From Rotaria macrura (lineage: Eukaryota > Rotifera > Eurotatoria > Philodinida > Philodinidae): a DNA stretch of 64,000 bases. The stretch is taken from the NCBI GenBank assembly GCA_900239685.1, contig OENT01000132.1, positions 124,001 to 188,000 on the forward strand. Direction: 5' to 3'. The position numbers and the translations under genes are program-made. Shown here in pieces: positions 24,379-35,900 of this stretch. The first letter of the stretch is position 1, and the number at the start of each line of letters is the position of its first letter. The notes beneath the pieces were generated by a model that ran no database searches, was not told the DNA's origin, and saw only the letters and a program-made list of their open reading frames with translations.

Positions 24379-27300
24379 CCGTCGGTTTTTTCTCTGTAAA
24401 AAATTGAGGACAAGGGAAATAACCGAAATTAACCAACGGTTTTCGATCGGTTCATACGACATAGGGAATTTCTTATGATAGTTTGAACGAAAACTTCTGC
24501 TCCCATGTGCAGAATTAAAAGCTGATCTTTATGAGAGGAGGCTCTGGTATGCATCTGCAAGCGTACAACTTCATACAAGATCTATATTGCTAAAGAATTA
24601 TAGACGTATTATTGATAAAAAGATCAGAATTCAACGTTTGCTTCGAGCCAGTGGTAAATTTTTCTGCGGGGCTTGAAATGCTATTCTAAGGACTTATTTA
24701 AAACTTCGATTTTGATGTTCTAGCAAAATTTTTCGACCAAAACAACTCAAAACCTTAAAAATATTGAAGCAAAGAAAAGTGAAGTAATAGATTTGACAAA
24801 ATTGAGATGAGAGCAGAAGTTTTAAAGAATAGCAGTTAGTAATATTTATTGCGCAGTAAATCATACACAGAATGTGCTGCAAGTCATCACAATACCTCAA
24901 AATTTATCTTACTCTACTTTTTCCTCGTGCGTTATATGATAGAAAAGAATTGAGAACAATTGCGGCTTGCCTCATATTTTTCTCACTGCAGTAACCGAAA
25001 AAAGTCCGCTTTCTATCTTATCCTTATCGACAACGAATATATTTCAGGGCGAATATAAAGTTTACAGTCGTCCCTCGTATTTGCACTGATATGTTTTCTC
25101 GAAGCCTTACGATTTAAGATTCAAGAGCTACTCTGAAAAGTCTAGGCAATAAAAAACTAGATGAACCTATAGAGCTGGGCAGCTCGAACTGCGCAGTTGA
25201 CGGTTTTTACAATAGCTCAGGCCAAAAATCACGATGTTGTAAACGATATAAAAAAGGCTCTAAAACGCCGGCGTAATCAGTCGTACTAGAAAAGTGAGAG
25301 AAACCGTGTGAAAAATGGTGGCTGTTTTCCAGCGAAAAAAAACGGTAGATAAAACGCTATGATGGCTTACGACGAAATGTGATAGAAATCAATGTAATAA
25401 AACGCCAGTTTATAGTCGTTTAAGACGTGATTTCCGATGAAGGGATTGAACCCTCCGGGTAGAGTTATAGTGGAGTTGAAGTTGATGATTTTTTAAACTC
25501 CTTCTCAAGTTCTGTTCATTGGATGACTTTTAAAAGGGAAGTTGATTGTGCACTCATAGTTGTCTGCATGCGTATAATGATGATTTACGCAACTTAGAAA
25601 TAGATGGATGGGTTATATTAAATTACTAAGAGAAAAAGGCATGATCGATAGAAATATTGAGAGGAAAAATAAACCAATGAGGAGAGATTTCGAAAAAATA
25701 ATTAGCAATTTGATTCTCTGTTACTTGTCTGTTGACATGTCCGATATTTCACACACATATTCTGCTGAATTTTTTCCGGTAAAAAATTTACACGGATCAG
25801 AAGCTTAGTGGTTATTTTAAAATTTGAATTAAAAAAATTACCACCTAATTTTCGCTGTGCTAAATGAGTACCACTGAACCTTGATTAGGAATGGCAACGC
25901 AACTAAAAGCATGGTTCATCCTGCGTTCATATCTACTAAAACCATACCAAAATTCATTGGAAATACGAGTCAAATATTTCAGAAGCTGCTATTCGAAGTT
26001 GACTGCATTCGTATTCAAAATAGCGAATCCTAAACTAAAGAAATCAAAGAAATATATATTGCAACATGATTTTATAGATATCATGCGATTAACGTCTGTG
26101 AAAATCTTCTTTTACGCAAGATAGACAATTAAAAAATGGGAAATCAATGAGACAAGACAACTGGAATTTTCCACATATCCTCTCATCTCTCTTAAAATTA
26201 ATAATAGAAGGAAATAACTTCAGTCTACGAAATATATTTTATTTAGTCAATCTTAAGTACTAGCATCACATAAGCACAAAGTATCACACACGACTGTCAC
26301 AGTTCTACCATTGATGCGTTGCCCTATTAGAATGACTTTTTTTGGATACAATATTTTTTTTTCTAACTTCGATTTAATCAATAACATTAGTTGCAAAATA
26401 AATACTATTCCTAATGAGAAAATTAGAGCAACAAACTAAACAAAAACTATTGACTCTTAGAAAGAATAATACTATTTTTTTATTTACAAAGAATCAAACA
26501 ACTTTTGAATTCTAATTATTCATCTCAAAATAAACAAGTATTAGTTTTTTTTCAAATCGATTCAAGCACCATATTATATTGTATATGTGGCGTTACTTAA
26601 AAGAAACACAACTCGTATGTTTATTTGGCTTTTAATTGGGAAAGAACATGGCCTTCCTCCTGCTTGGTGAAGGAATAGTCTTCTTAAAAACGATATCATA
26701 CTAGACAATTCGTATGTAACCGTGTGCGCGTTTCAGTCTTATAGTCACCAACACACCAAATTTTAACTTGTATGAGACGGCGAAATATGTTCGTACCTGA
26801 TAACATGCGAGTATTGCCATGTTTGTTCTAGAACACCTATGTTTTAATGAGATTACACTTATTTACTAGCAATGACTATGTATGAAGCGAATAGTGACAT
26901 ACAATTTCTACTGTAACATAGATCTGAAGGGCAAGGTTTTATCAAACAAACTTTGATCAAAACAATTCATCAATATGTGGAAGTATAATTGTGCTGTCTA
27001 ACTGATCGATATTCGACTGGAAGTACATGGAGACAAAAGTGTGTAATATAAGTCAGTGTTATCAATACAGTGATAAATATTCAAGAAAAACCGAATACAT
27101 CAAGAATACATGTTAGTTTTACCTACTCAAGTGTTCATGAATCATAAAAAATATCGAAGGCGCTAGTAGCTAAGCATGATATATAAGTGCAAAGGTAGAC
27201 AACATATTAGTAAAACCTGTGCAAATAATACGTACGTGAGTATGTACATATTACATTCGTGTCTCTTACTGTATAGGATCATCACTGTTCATTTCAATCA

Positions 27301-27669
27301 AGAAAATCAAATTTTCTTTCACTTTTTAGTTTTTTTCTACACCGAATATTGACCAATTTTATCGGCGAAAAATTGTATAACATTAAACTATTATCAGAGA
27401 ATTATTCAATGGATGATAATTTTGTTTCTAATCGATTTAAACATAACTTTTCGCTTTCGTTTTCATGTGTTATGTTTAGCATATAAACGAGGGTCACAAA
27501 ATTAAAGAAAATTTGGAAAAAGTACCATACATGTAACAGAAAATGAGGTCTCATCAAAAGTCGGCTAGGATAAAGTACTTCAAACGAAAGTATACAGAAT
27601 ATAATATGCTACGCATCATCACTGTTACATATAGTAGTATGCAAATGAACGTATTTGAAAAGTTCTGAT

Positions 27670-27678
27670 CGTTTGTTT
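27670..27678. repeat. Left 9-bp target-site duplication of the Mutator-like element
   Basis: CGTTTGTTT here is repeated exactly at 28523-28531, directly flanking the element. Nine bases is the typical duplication length for the Mutator superfamily. Confidence 0.75.
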
Positions 27679-28522
27679 GGTGTACTGGAAAAATGTCGAA
27701 AACAGAAAAAGCGAAGAAAAAACATCGAAAGGAAAAATGTCGAAAGGAAAAATATCGAAAAGAAAAATGTCGAAACGAAAAATGTCGAAACGTATATATT
27801 AAAGTGGAAAAATGTCGAAAGTGAAAAATAAAAAAATAATCATGTCTCTAGTATACGGCGATTCTAATCACATTTAGTTCATTGTTTTTCCTTATGATTT
27901 TACTAGTGTAGAACTTTAGCCAGTATTGATAGGGATGACTAACTATTGATAAAATTAAAATAAAAGAGTTGAACAAAGAATTATTATACAACTAAACTTG
28001 TACTATCATAGCTGAAGCTGCCGTAATTTTAACTGGTGAAATTCAAGCAAAATCTCAAGCTATTTCTTTTATAAATTCAAGTAAAGAAAAACCTCTACTG
28101 GTTGACGATGAATATACTTTTAAAATGAATAAAGCAGCAACAACAACTAATAAGTATTGGATATGCACTAGTAATGATTGTGCACCTAAAGTTCATACTG
28201 ATTCAACTAATCTACTGATGAAAACTGTTGACATCATAGTCATCTACCAGAAAAAGAAAAACTTGAGGTTCGTGCAGTTCGTGAAAAAGTAAAATTTTTT
28301 AATTTGTAGTTTTTTGTAAAATTTTTCTCACTGCTAAAATTTCAACTTAATTTCATACAATAAAACATGCACTATATATTTCCCAACTCTTTAAAATATG
28401 AATTGACAATGTTTCATGTCAATATTATTTTTTCGACATTTTTCCCTTCGATATTTTTTTCTTTCGACATTTTTCCTCTTCCTTTTTTCGACATTTTTCC
28501 TTTCGACATTATGACGGCCAAC
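27679..28522. mobile_element. Non-autonomous Mutator-like (MULE, FLYWCH-type) DNA transposon
   Basis: This 844-bp element lies between identical 9-bp repeats CGTTTGTTT. Its left ~160 bp carry about seven variants of GGAAAAATGTCGAAA in direct orientation. Its right ~85 bp carry about five copies of the complement, TTTCGACATTTTTCC, so the subterminal arrays are inverted with respect to each other. The extreme termini are only weakly inverted (both begin with G and reach AATGTCGAAA after 13 bases). The interior holds one broken FLYWCH zinc-finger coding segment and no transposase catalytic region. FLYWCH fingers are known from animal Mutator-type elements, and the duplication length agrees. It could alternatively be a host FLYWCH gene fragment captured between repeats. 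Confidence 0.7.
28011..28308 (+). pseudogene. FLYWCH-type zinc finger fragment, frameshifted
   Basis: The reading frame contains LLVDDEYTFKM, NKYWICTSNDC and APKVHTDS, matching the FLYWCH finger order (aromatic, W-x-C, C, then H-x-H). The final pair DHHSHLPEKEKLEVRAVREK lies in a different frame, so one base has been gained or lost near 28226-28232. No ATG or upstream coding is present and the frame ends at TAG by 28308. It is likely a remnant of the transposon-encoded DNA-binding domain. Confidence 0.65.
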
Positions 28523-28531
28523 CGTTTGTTT
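28523..28531. repeat. Right 9-bp target-site duplication of the Mutator-like element
   Basis: Exact copy of CGTTTGTTT at 27670-27678. Confidence 0.75.
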
Positions 28532-28601
28532 TACTGACATTATCGTATGATATATATCATGTAATCAATATTATTTGAAAGTATTTTTATTGCTTGTTTA
28601 G

Positions 28602-28793
28602 AGAGTTAAAATGGCAAAACAATTACCATGGTAATCCTAACCATGACAATAGTTTTTGGGTATATCTTAATGATCGAGAATTGATAAATAACAAATTGGA
28701 CGCATATGTTACCAGCGATATGTGTAACAATCGTACATGCCTTTGTATAAATTTCGACGTACTTCAGCAATGTAGGTGTAACGGACATGAGAA
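28602..28793 (+). CDS. Orphan cysteine-rich exon (partial)
   Basis: An open segment of 192 bp is bounded by a good acceptor (TTGCTTGTTTAG) and a strong donor (AA|GTAAGT). The frame encodes RELKWQNNYHG at its start and NNRTCLCINF then QQCRCNGHEK near its end, with five Cys in about 25 residues. It starts in phase 2 and ends in phase 2. No upstream or downstream exon could be joined. The Mutator-like element lies only 70 bp upstream, so it may have disrupted the parent gene. The family was not recognised; a chance open frame between splice-like motifs remains possible. Confidence 0.35.
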
Positions 28794-31700
28794 GTAAGTA
28801 ATATCGATGCAAAAAACAGTGTTTTTAAAAGCACAAGGTTTCCAATAATTATGAAATCTTTCACCTGAAAAATACATGACATAGAAAAGAAATAAGAGAG
28901 AGCAGGTTTTGCATTAGTTATTGATGTCATTCGAGTAATACACTGTTGAGCACTTACTCGGATATTGAAAGTAGTTAATATAAATACGAGTTATTTTAGC
29001 TATTACTTATCTTAATTCTGATGAGAATTAAACCAGTAAAACAGCTTGCGTACATAATTTCACAAAACATCTCCATGTTGGTTTTTAGTAAACATAAACC
29101 TTATTGCTAACATCAATAATACATTTTTGGTTTATTCACATTAGAGAATCCTCAGCGCGATACATAAAATTCAGATGAGATTTGAAGTAGTTATACTTTC
29201 CTTGGTACGATATCTATAATAGAGAAGAATCCTATCCTACCTTGTAATTGCACTTTATTCTTCATTGCTCTCTTTTTCACATTTCTATTGCTTATTGCTT
29301 ACTTTGGAACTCTTCTATAATTGATTTCATTTTAGAATCAATACATAATTTGAAATTACATTCTGAGATTAGGCATTGGACACATATTCAGATAGCACTG
29401 CCCAAACGGATCAACGCTGCCATCTGAAAGGCCACTTCAAATTACCTGAAATGTTGAAACAACGGCGTTATCAATATCGTAACCGAAGATCATTTTTCAT
29501 CAGTTTTTTAACCATTTTCTGTCAGCTCCGATTATGGGACGTACTGCACTGAAACACAAACGACGCCGTTTGAGATCCTTTCCAGTGAAATGCGATAGGT
29601 GATCAAAAATCATATCTTTTTGTCGTTTATTAGCCGAAATCTCATCGTTTTTCATCGCTTATGGTGGAGAAATTTTCGATTATTTTATACTTTTTCCCGC
29701 AATCACTAATATGATTTAGCGAGCCAAAATGTTTATTTCCATAAGAAAATTTCATTAAAGAAAGGGATTCTGTATCTTTTCCCAGCCCTTATAATGGTAA
29801 ATTTCAAATTATTTTTGTGTGTAGAGAAACTTAAGGTGCTTGAGAGACAAACATGTTAGGTCCACTAAAGCACTTAGGCAAAGTTTTCTCGGATTTATAT
29901 TCCCTCATTTTGCATGGATATTTTCTTTCTTCTCCTTGCTGCCCGTATCACATTAAGAATTGTTACAGCAGAAGTTTCGCATTGGTCTCCGACTGGTGTA
30001 TCGTTGTCCTTTTGTATCGGCTCATGACCTATACACTAGGATTAACGAAGATGCGTTAGAACTCTACGTTAAACGTTATATTCAATTCAATTAGGACAAA
30101 CACTTTTTGATACAGAAGAACTTAGTCGTTCTACCTTGTATACGGACATTTTTTATTTGGGATGAATATTATAAAAGAATGAAGGATCTCATTGGTCAGT
30201 GTCTCCGTACTAATCGGGGTGTAAAACAATTAATAGACAAGTATGAATCACTTCTCTTAAAATCGATATCGTTTGTTGAAATGAACGAATGTTGTAACTG
30301 AATAAGAAATGACTTATTTTTGACCTTGGAATGCATGCATGATACTGCTTTGCATTTGAGCTCGTTCCTCTTCTACTCCTCTTTTACTTCATTGATTCTC
30401 TTTTTAATTCCTATTCCTGTTTTTGTTTTTTTATTTGTTCTCCTAACCTCCACAACAACTGAGTTAATACTTGGCATAAAAGTACTGACCACAGCGGTAA
30501 AACTCAACGTTTTTGTTGTTTCTTAATGCTGACATATCTTCGTTGTCCGTATGCTTTCATGTAAGCACTGCCTTAGTGTTACATTTAAGAGCAAAATAAA
30601 AACAAATGTCATCAGTATCATATCTCATATGATAGCCGATCGAGGTGACATAGTGCACATACAAAAGGCACAAATGATTAGCATATGAAACACTCATCGA
30701 CATTCATGGCAAGTCATCTGCCAATTTTTCTTCGCTTACGATTTCCCGCACTTTTCATACCTATTTCCTATATAATTAATATGTTATTTCGAAATCTCGA
30801 CCACGTGTATTGTTAAAAAATTTCCAAGGGTTACATCAGTTGATGCATCTTTAAATTCTCGTTTCAACACAGAAATGGTTGAATTTCCTGTCCGAGGACT
30901 CTCTTGAATTTTGTGTAGACAATTGAATTCAAAGAAAATCAAAAGCTATCTTGATAATCGATCTAGGTTCCTCGCTATTCTATGTATAAAGGTATCTTCC
31001 TTTGGTTTAATTTTCATAAAATAAAAACCAATAAGCTTATTCACTTTTTTTGTTTTGTCATATTCACGACATTTACTTGCGATCAACATGAATCGTTTCT
31101 TTTCAAGTAGTTACCTTCTATTGATACGAATCGTTTTCACACGATAAAGAAAAAAAATGTAATGCTCATTTTCTTCATTTTATTTTCTTCGTGCTTCTCT
31201 TTCGTTTCACTGTTCTTTTTCTTGTCGTCATTTCACATTATTTTCATTCCTTCTTGTTTTTATCTTTCAGTTTTTGTCTACCATGCTTTTCACTGTTAGC
31301 TCTAATTGTGTATATGCGCAGTTTCTTTTCATCGTTTCTCTCTTTTTACTCTAGTCATTGAACTTAGTAAGTTATTTTTTTAATTACTTTCTCTAGGTCC
31401 CAAGACACGTACATACGACTTAGTACATGATATTTGTGACACGTAGTAAAAAACTTTGGTTTTATGATGCAGGTTTCTATTTAACACATCTCATTGCAAA
31501 AATATGATGTTTGGATGTTCGTATAGCTATGAGCTGTTTAACATTCTCTTGCCATTTACACTCATCGTATGAATTGTTCGTATAATTTCTGTCGTTTCAA
31601 AAGATTTCATCTTTTCTAGTTGCGTAAATGAAAGTATATGCTTCTGATGTGAATGAGACGATTGCTTGATACGAAAAAGTAGAGTAGAATTTCACATTGT

Positions 31701-31801
31701 CGAAACTTCTAGATTGATTTGTGTAAGAAAGCCTCACAGTGTCGAAAAGAATTATATTTATGATTATACTTTAGTCGTGCATACAAAGCAGAGTACTTGG
31801 T
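28794..31801. other. Intergenic region
   Basis: No supported gene. The 29390-29700 patch is slightly GC-richer and may be a decayed transposable-element fragment. The remainder is AT-rich, with T-rich stretches near 30350-30450 and 31140-31280. Confidence 0.55.
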
Positions 31802-32961
31802 ATGGCTACAAGGATAAATTCGACAGCTGCTGATGTTGCAACTGAAAACAAGTGAGAATTTGCATTTTTTCCCTAGACGTGTGTCAAGATTGTGAATTCT
31901 CATGGTAGAGAGACGCTCAGGATACCACCATCTATCTTATCGAAAAAAGACACACCCATCGTGATCATTTTGACACCAGAGTGGAGTGATACGAACTTAA
32001 GTGATTCCTGGCGATTTCCTTTCGATCAGCTGGCTGACAATTTTAAACTGCTTGGGTCTCATGTGACAGCAGTTCCATGGTCCAAGGCGCCGCTCGTTCT
32101 TGAGTCGTCTTGCTCTTCTATATGCTATGTAGCCAATTTAGCTTGGGGCTATCATTTAGTTCCTGATCGCTGGGAAGCATGGCTCAAAGCTTGGCCAAAC
32201 GATGTGCTATTGATAAATTCGCCATCACTTCTTCTTTGGAATACACGAAAAACATATTTGGCTCAATTGGAAAAAGCTGGTATTCCAGTCATCCCCACAC
32301 TCTATGTCGAACATATCAATGCAGAAATATTGATCGATGCTGCAGCACATTTTGGCACGTCTGACCTTATCATCAAACCTCAAGTATCAGCATCGGGTTT
32401 TAACATGTTACGTGTTTTAGTTGACCGCTCGAGTTCTACCTTATCGACAGGTAAAAGAAAGACAAAAAAATGAACTTCGCTCTAGTCTCTTTACTTTTCT
32501 ATGAAGCGTCATTTAGTGTCGCTGCAGCAGTGAATGAATTGATTAGGTTGGGGGCCACTGATTCACTATTGATGATCCAACCGTTTATGCCGAATATTGT
32601 TACTGAAGGTGAGCTGTCGATACTTATATTTGATGGACAGTATAGTCATGCAGTTCAAAAAAAAGCCTCACCTGATGACTACCGTGTACAACACGAGTAT
32701 GGCGGTATAGCAACTGCCATGGAGGAACCTTCTGCTGAAATGCTTGAATTAGCTCATTCTTCGTTAGCGATGTGTCCTGAAACTCCTGTCTATGCACGTA
32801 TCGATATGATACGTAATCATCTGACCGGACGCTTATGCATTATTGAGCTTGAACTGATTGAGCCGCATCTATTTCCGAATAAAACAGCCAATGGGGGCAT
32901 GAAATTCGCAACTACCATCTTGGAAACTCTCCGACGAAAAAAACAAGGACATGAACTTTGA
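31802..32961 (+). CDS. ATP-grasp protein, DcsG / RimK / prokaryotic glutathione synthetase-like
   Basis: Three exons, 31802-31851, 31909-32450 and 32528-32961, join in frame to give 341 residues; introns are 57 and 77 bp. The first exon is inferred, because the body has no ATG before VIILTPEWSD and the ATG at 31802 joins in frame through a GTGAG donor and an AG acceptor at 31907-31908. The pre-ATP-grasp part has ILTPEWSDTN, then LAWGYHLVPDRW and LLINSPSLLLWNTRKTYL. The ATP-grasp part has LIIKPQVSASG, LLMIQPFMPNIVTEGELSIL and the metal-binding C-terminal RIDMIRNH ... LIIELELIEPHLF-like strand (CIIELELIEPHLF). This arrangement matches a mainly bacterial family related to the cycloserine-pathway ligase DcsG. 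It presumably forms an amide or peptide-like bond using ATP; the substrates are unknown. Likely lateral acquisition followed by intron gain (inference). Confidence 0.8.
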
Positions 32962-35900
32962 CTTCTAATTCTACACACGTTATTTGTTTTTGTAATGGAA
33001 ATCAGTCATTTAACTACATAAATTCGAGAATTAAAGAGTTTCAGTGCCAATGAGGGGATGCTTGTAGTATGAAATGAGACTATGCGCATAGATGACAGAA
33101 GCTGTTTGATTCTTGGTCAAATATAGACCAAATTTTAAAATTATTTAGCATTCTCATGAACACAGTCAGATGTGAACTCTCACTCATTACGTATGATTGT
33201 TCGAATTGAAACATTTAGCTTGAATGGAAGCATTAAAATGATAAGACTAAGGTGGTTGGTAGTCAAGGACCATTTATTTTTAAATTACCCTTATACTCAC
33301 ACGATACAGATAAAATAATGAAATCGTCTATTCTTGATACAACTCGATTTCCATAGGTGTGGAGATTGATGAGGAGACAACTTAAAGCTGGTTCTCATTG
33401 TAGTTTTGTATTTTTGAACAAAAACAAATGCTTTCGTCAAAGAAATGCGTTTCTTATCTGTTTCATTTACAATTTTCGAAGCTTGCAAGAGCTATTTCCA
33501 GGAAAAAAAATTATATATACACCATTCACGACAAAGTCAGTAAGGATCCTGTAACTCATGCTACTAAAACTTGTGTTATGTGTTGATTAGAACTTTGCAC
33601 ATCTGATTTGTTCGTAGTATCACAAACGCAATGTTAAAAGGCACAACAGTCTCATTGAAGTTGCCACTAACCTTGTATTTTTTTTGTAGTTTTGTCTTAA
33701 AAGCTCAAAAGCCATTGAGTGAAGTTTCTCAGATGTTGTCTGGTCGATTTTTTTCTTTGCCAAGCCATTCAGAAGTATCCTTTCTATCCATTTGAGTTGA
33801 TAGAATTATTAACAGAAAACAACGATTTTCAGGTCTGATAGGTTTCTAGTCTATAAATAGAACTTCTAAGATCGCGCACGGATTCAATATTTTAGCTAAT
33901 TAGAACGAGACGTTTGAAAAAAGTATCGACAGTTAGAAGTTTGAAATTTTTGTTAAAAGGCTCAACTCCAAGTTTCAACAAAAGCAATTGTTTTTTAACC
34001 TAATGAGAGATCATGAAGTCCTCAACAGATAGTAGAGAATTCAACATCCGATCAAATGATCTGACCTTTTCTAATGATGAATTACCCAATGTTCAAACCG
34101 TGGGTATCCAGGAGTTGAGGGTTAAATATCAAGCGATATTTTCGCATACTCTAGTGATCATGGCACGTTCAATCAGATGGTTTGATTTAATACATGTGGC
34201 CTATTCCCTTGAACATGTGTCAAGTTGTTGTAGGTCTGATTATTATTAGGATATTCTTTACCTTATATTGCACATAATAAATTCTGAAATTATTATTTAA
34301 TAGACTAACTTCGTAAGGCTGATATTGTCACAAGATTTCAGTTAAATGATAAAGCTACGGAATGCAAAAATAGTCATATGGGCTTTGACTTCTTTATAGC
34401 CAAAGAATTGAAAAGCGTTGAGTTGTCTGCTTCGATATTGATGATGTATTTGTCTAAACTAATAAAAGAATGAGCTGAGAGTACTTATTATTTGAGAAAT
34501 ATTTCTAACTGTTACCATTATAATAATTCTCACAGACAGAATCTGGGAAAAAACGCATTCATCTTATATACGAATCGATACATAAGTCGGTCTTTCGCAT
34601 GCAAAAATTATTTTTCAGCTCACATAAAGATAAAATCTAGACCTATGCATGGTTGCTCTTAATGTCCTTCTTTTAATAGGATAGATTCAGTAACATAAGC
34701 TGTGTGTTTTTCTATCATTGTTATTTCTTTAATTATGTATTTATCCGATTAGATGTCATGAAGGTTATGATTTAAATTGCATTTATTTTCACAGGCAAAA
34801 CTTAAACGACTGCATTTAGTTTGTAACTAACCTTTTCATAGTTCGTGGTAGTATAAATACAACATCTTCTTATACATGCATCTTGAAACTATTAAGTACA
34901 TAAGCAATCTACAGTTATATACGCACTTTATAAAAGACGCATAGGATTGGAATTAGTTCGAAAGTGGTTCTCGTTTTTTTCGAATAAACACAACTTCTAA
35001 TGTTCCATTTGCTACTACAATATTTATTTAAAATATTAAAGAGGCAGTACATGTGTTATCCAGCAAGTCTCAATGAACAAAAAAATTTAATAATACTGGA
35101 CTATTCTTGTTTTTTCTGAAATATAAAACATGTTTTCACAACTGTTTTATCGAAAAGAAATGATCCTCATGATAATAAATATACTTTCGAAAGTCACCTT
35201 TAACAACGGAATAGCATCTTACCACCTGATCGTGTTTAGTTTAACGGCTATCAGAATGGTATTCTGATTCAAATGATGGAAGTAAGTAAACACATCAGAC
35301 CGGTTCACAGACAACAACATTATGACACAAGTATAAAATTGGTTTACCTATATTTCAATTTTATATTAGAGTGTTATTCGAAACATCTGCAGAAACAACG
35401 AAAAACCGTAAGAATGAGCACGTTTCTGAAAGGAAAAGAAGTGTCAATGTAAGGAAAAACAAACGTTGAGTTGCTGTGATAAAAGATTATTGACAACGAA
35501 GAGGCTATTGAATGAAGAGTAGAGAAGTAGCAGTCACACCGTTATTATTAATGCAAAAGCTCTACTAGATTTTTACGGTTAAAATAGATGATGAAAAATG
35601 TGATTTCGAAACATAATCTTTAAATCACCATAGAAATCAGTGGTGTTTGATTCACTATGAAAAATATCAAAATATTTATACAATATGCATTTGATCACTT
35701 CGATATTGTTTTACTACTTAAGCAAGAGTGTCCAGTCAAGTGCTAAACCTATCTTCTTGAAACTCAGAATCTAATTTTCAGGATATATTGTCCCATAAGA
35801 TATATATTAAGTGTGGAAAATTTTAAAAAAATGTGTTTTTCTGAGACTTGAATCTGCCGTATTGTGCAGCGTTTAGGAACACGGAAGAAAAATAAGATAA

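Larger units (their letters stand above)
24001..27678. other. Intergenic region
   Basis: No supported gene. It holds the nested hairpin at 24310-24378 and a moderately GC-richer patch around 25180-25460 that begins AGAGCTGGGCAGCTCG and may be a decayed DNA-transposon end. The rest is AT-rich and featureless. Confidence 0.55.

Noticed and set aside
25435..25465. Second tRNA-like T-arm on the minus strand (GAGGGTTCAATCCCTTC)
   Set aside because: The stem and loop fit, but the rest of a tRNA cloverleaf is absent.
25180..29790. One large hAT-like transposon between AGAGCTGGGC (25183) and CCCAGCCCT (29784)
   Set aside because: The ends match over few bases, no flanking duplication is found, and no transposase is inside.
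31802..31876. Joining exon 1 of the ATP-grasp gene to the strong acceptor ending at 31876
   Set aside because: The intron would be only 25 bp and the frame would hit a stop; the acceptor at 31907-31908 keeps the frame.
34013..34249. 78-codon plus-strand frame starting MKSSTDSREF
   Set aside because: No homology signal, no neighbouring exon, and composition like the surroundings.
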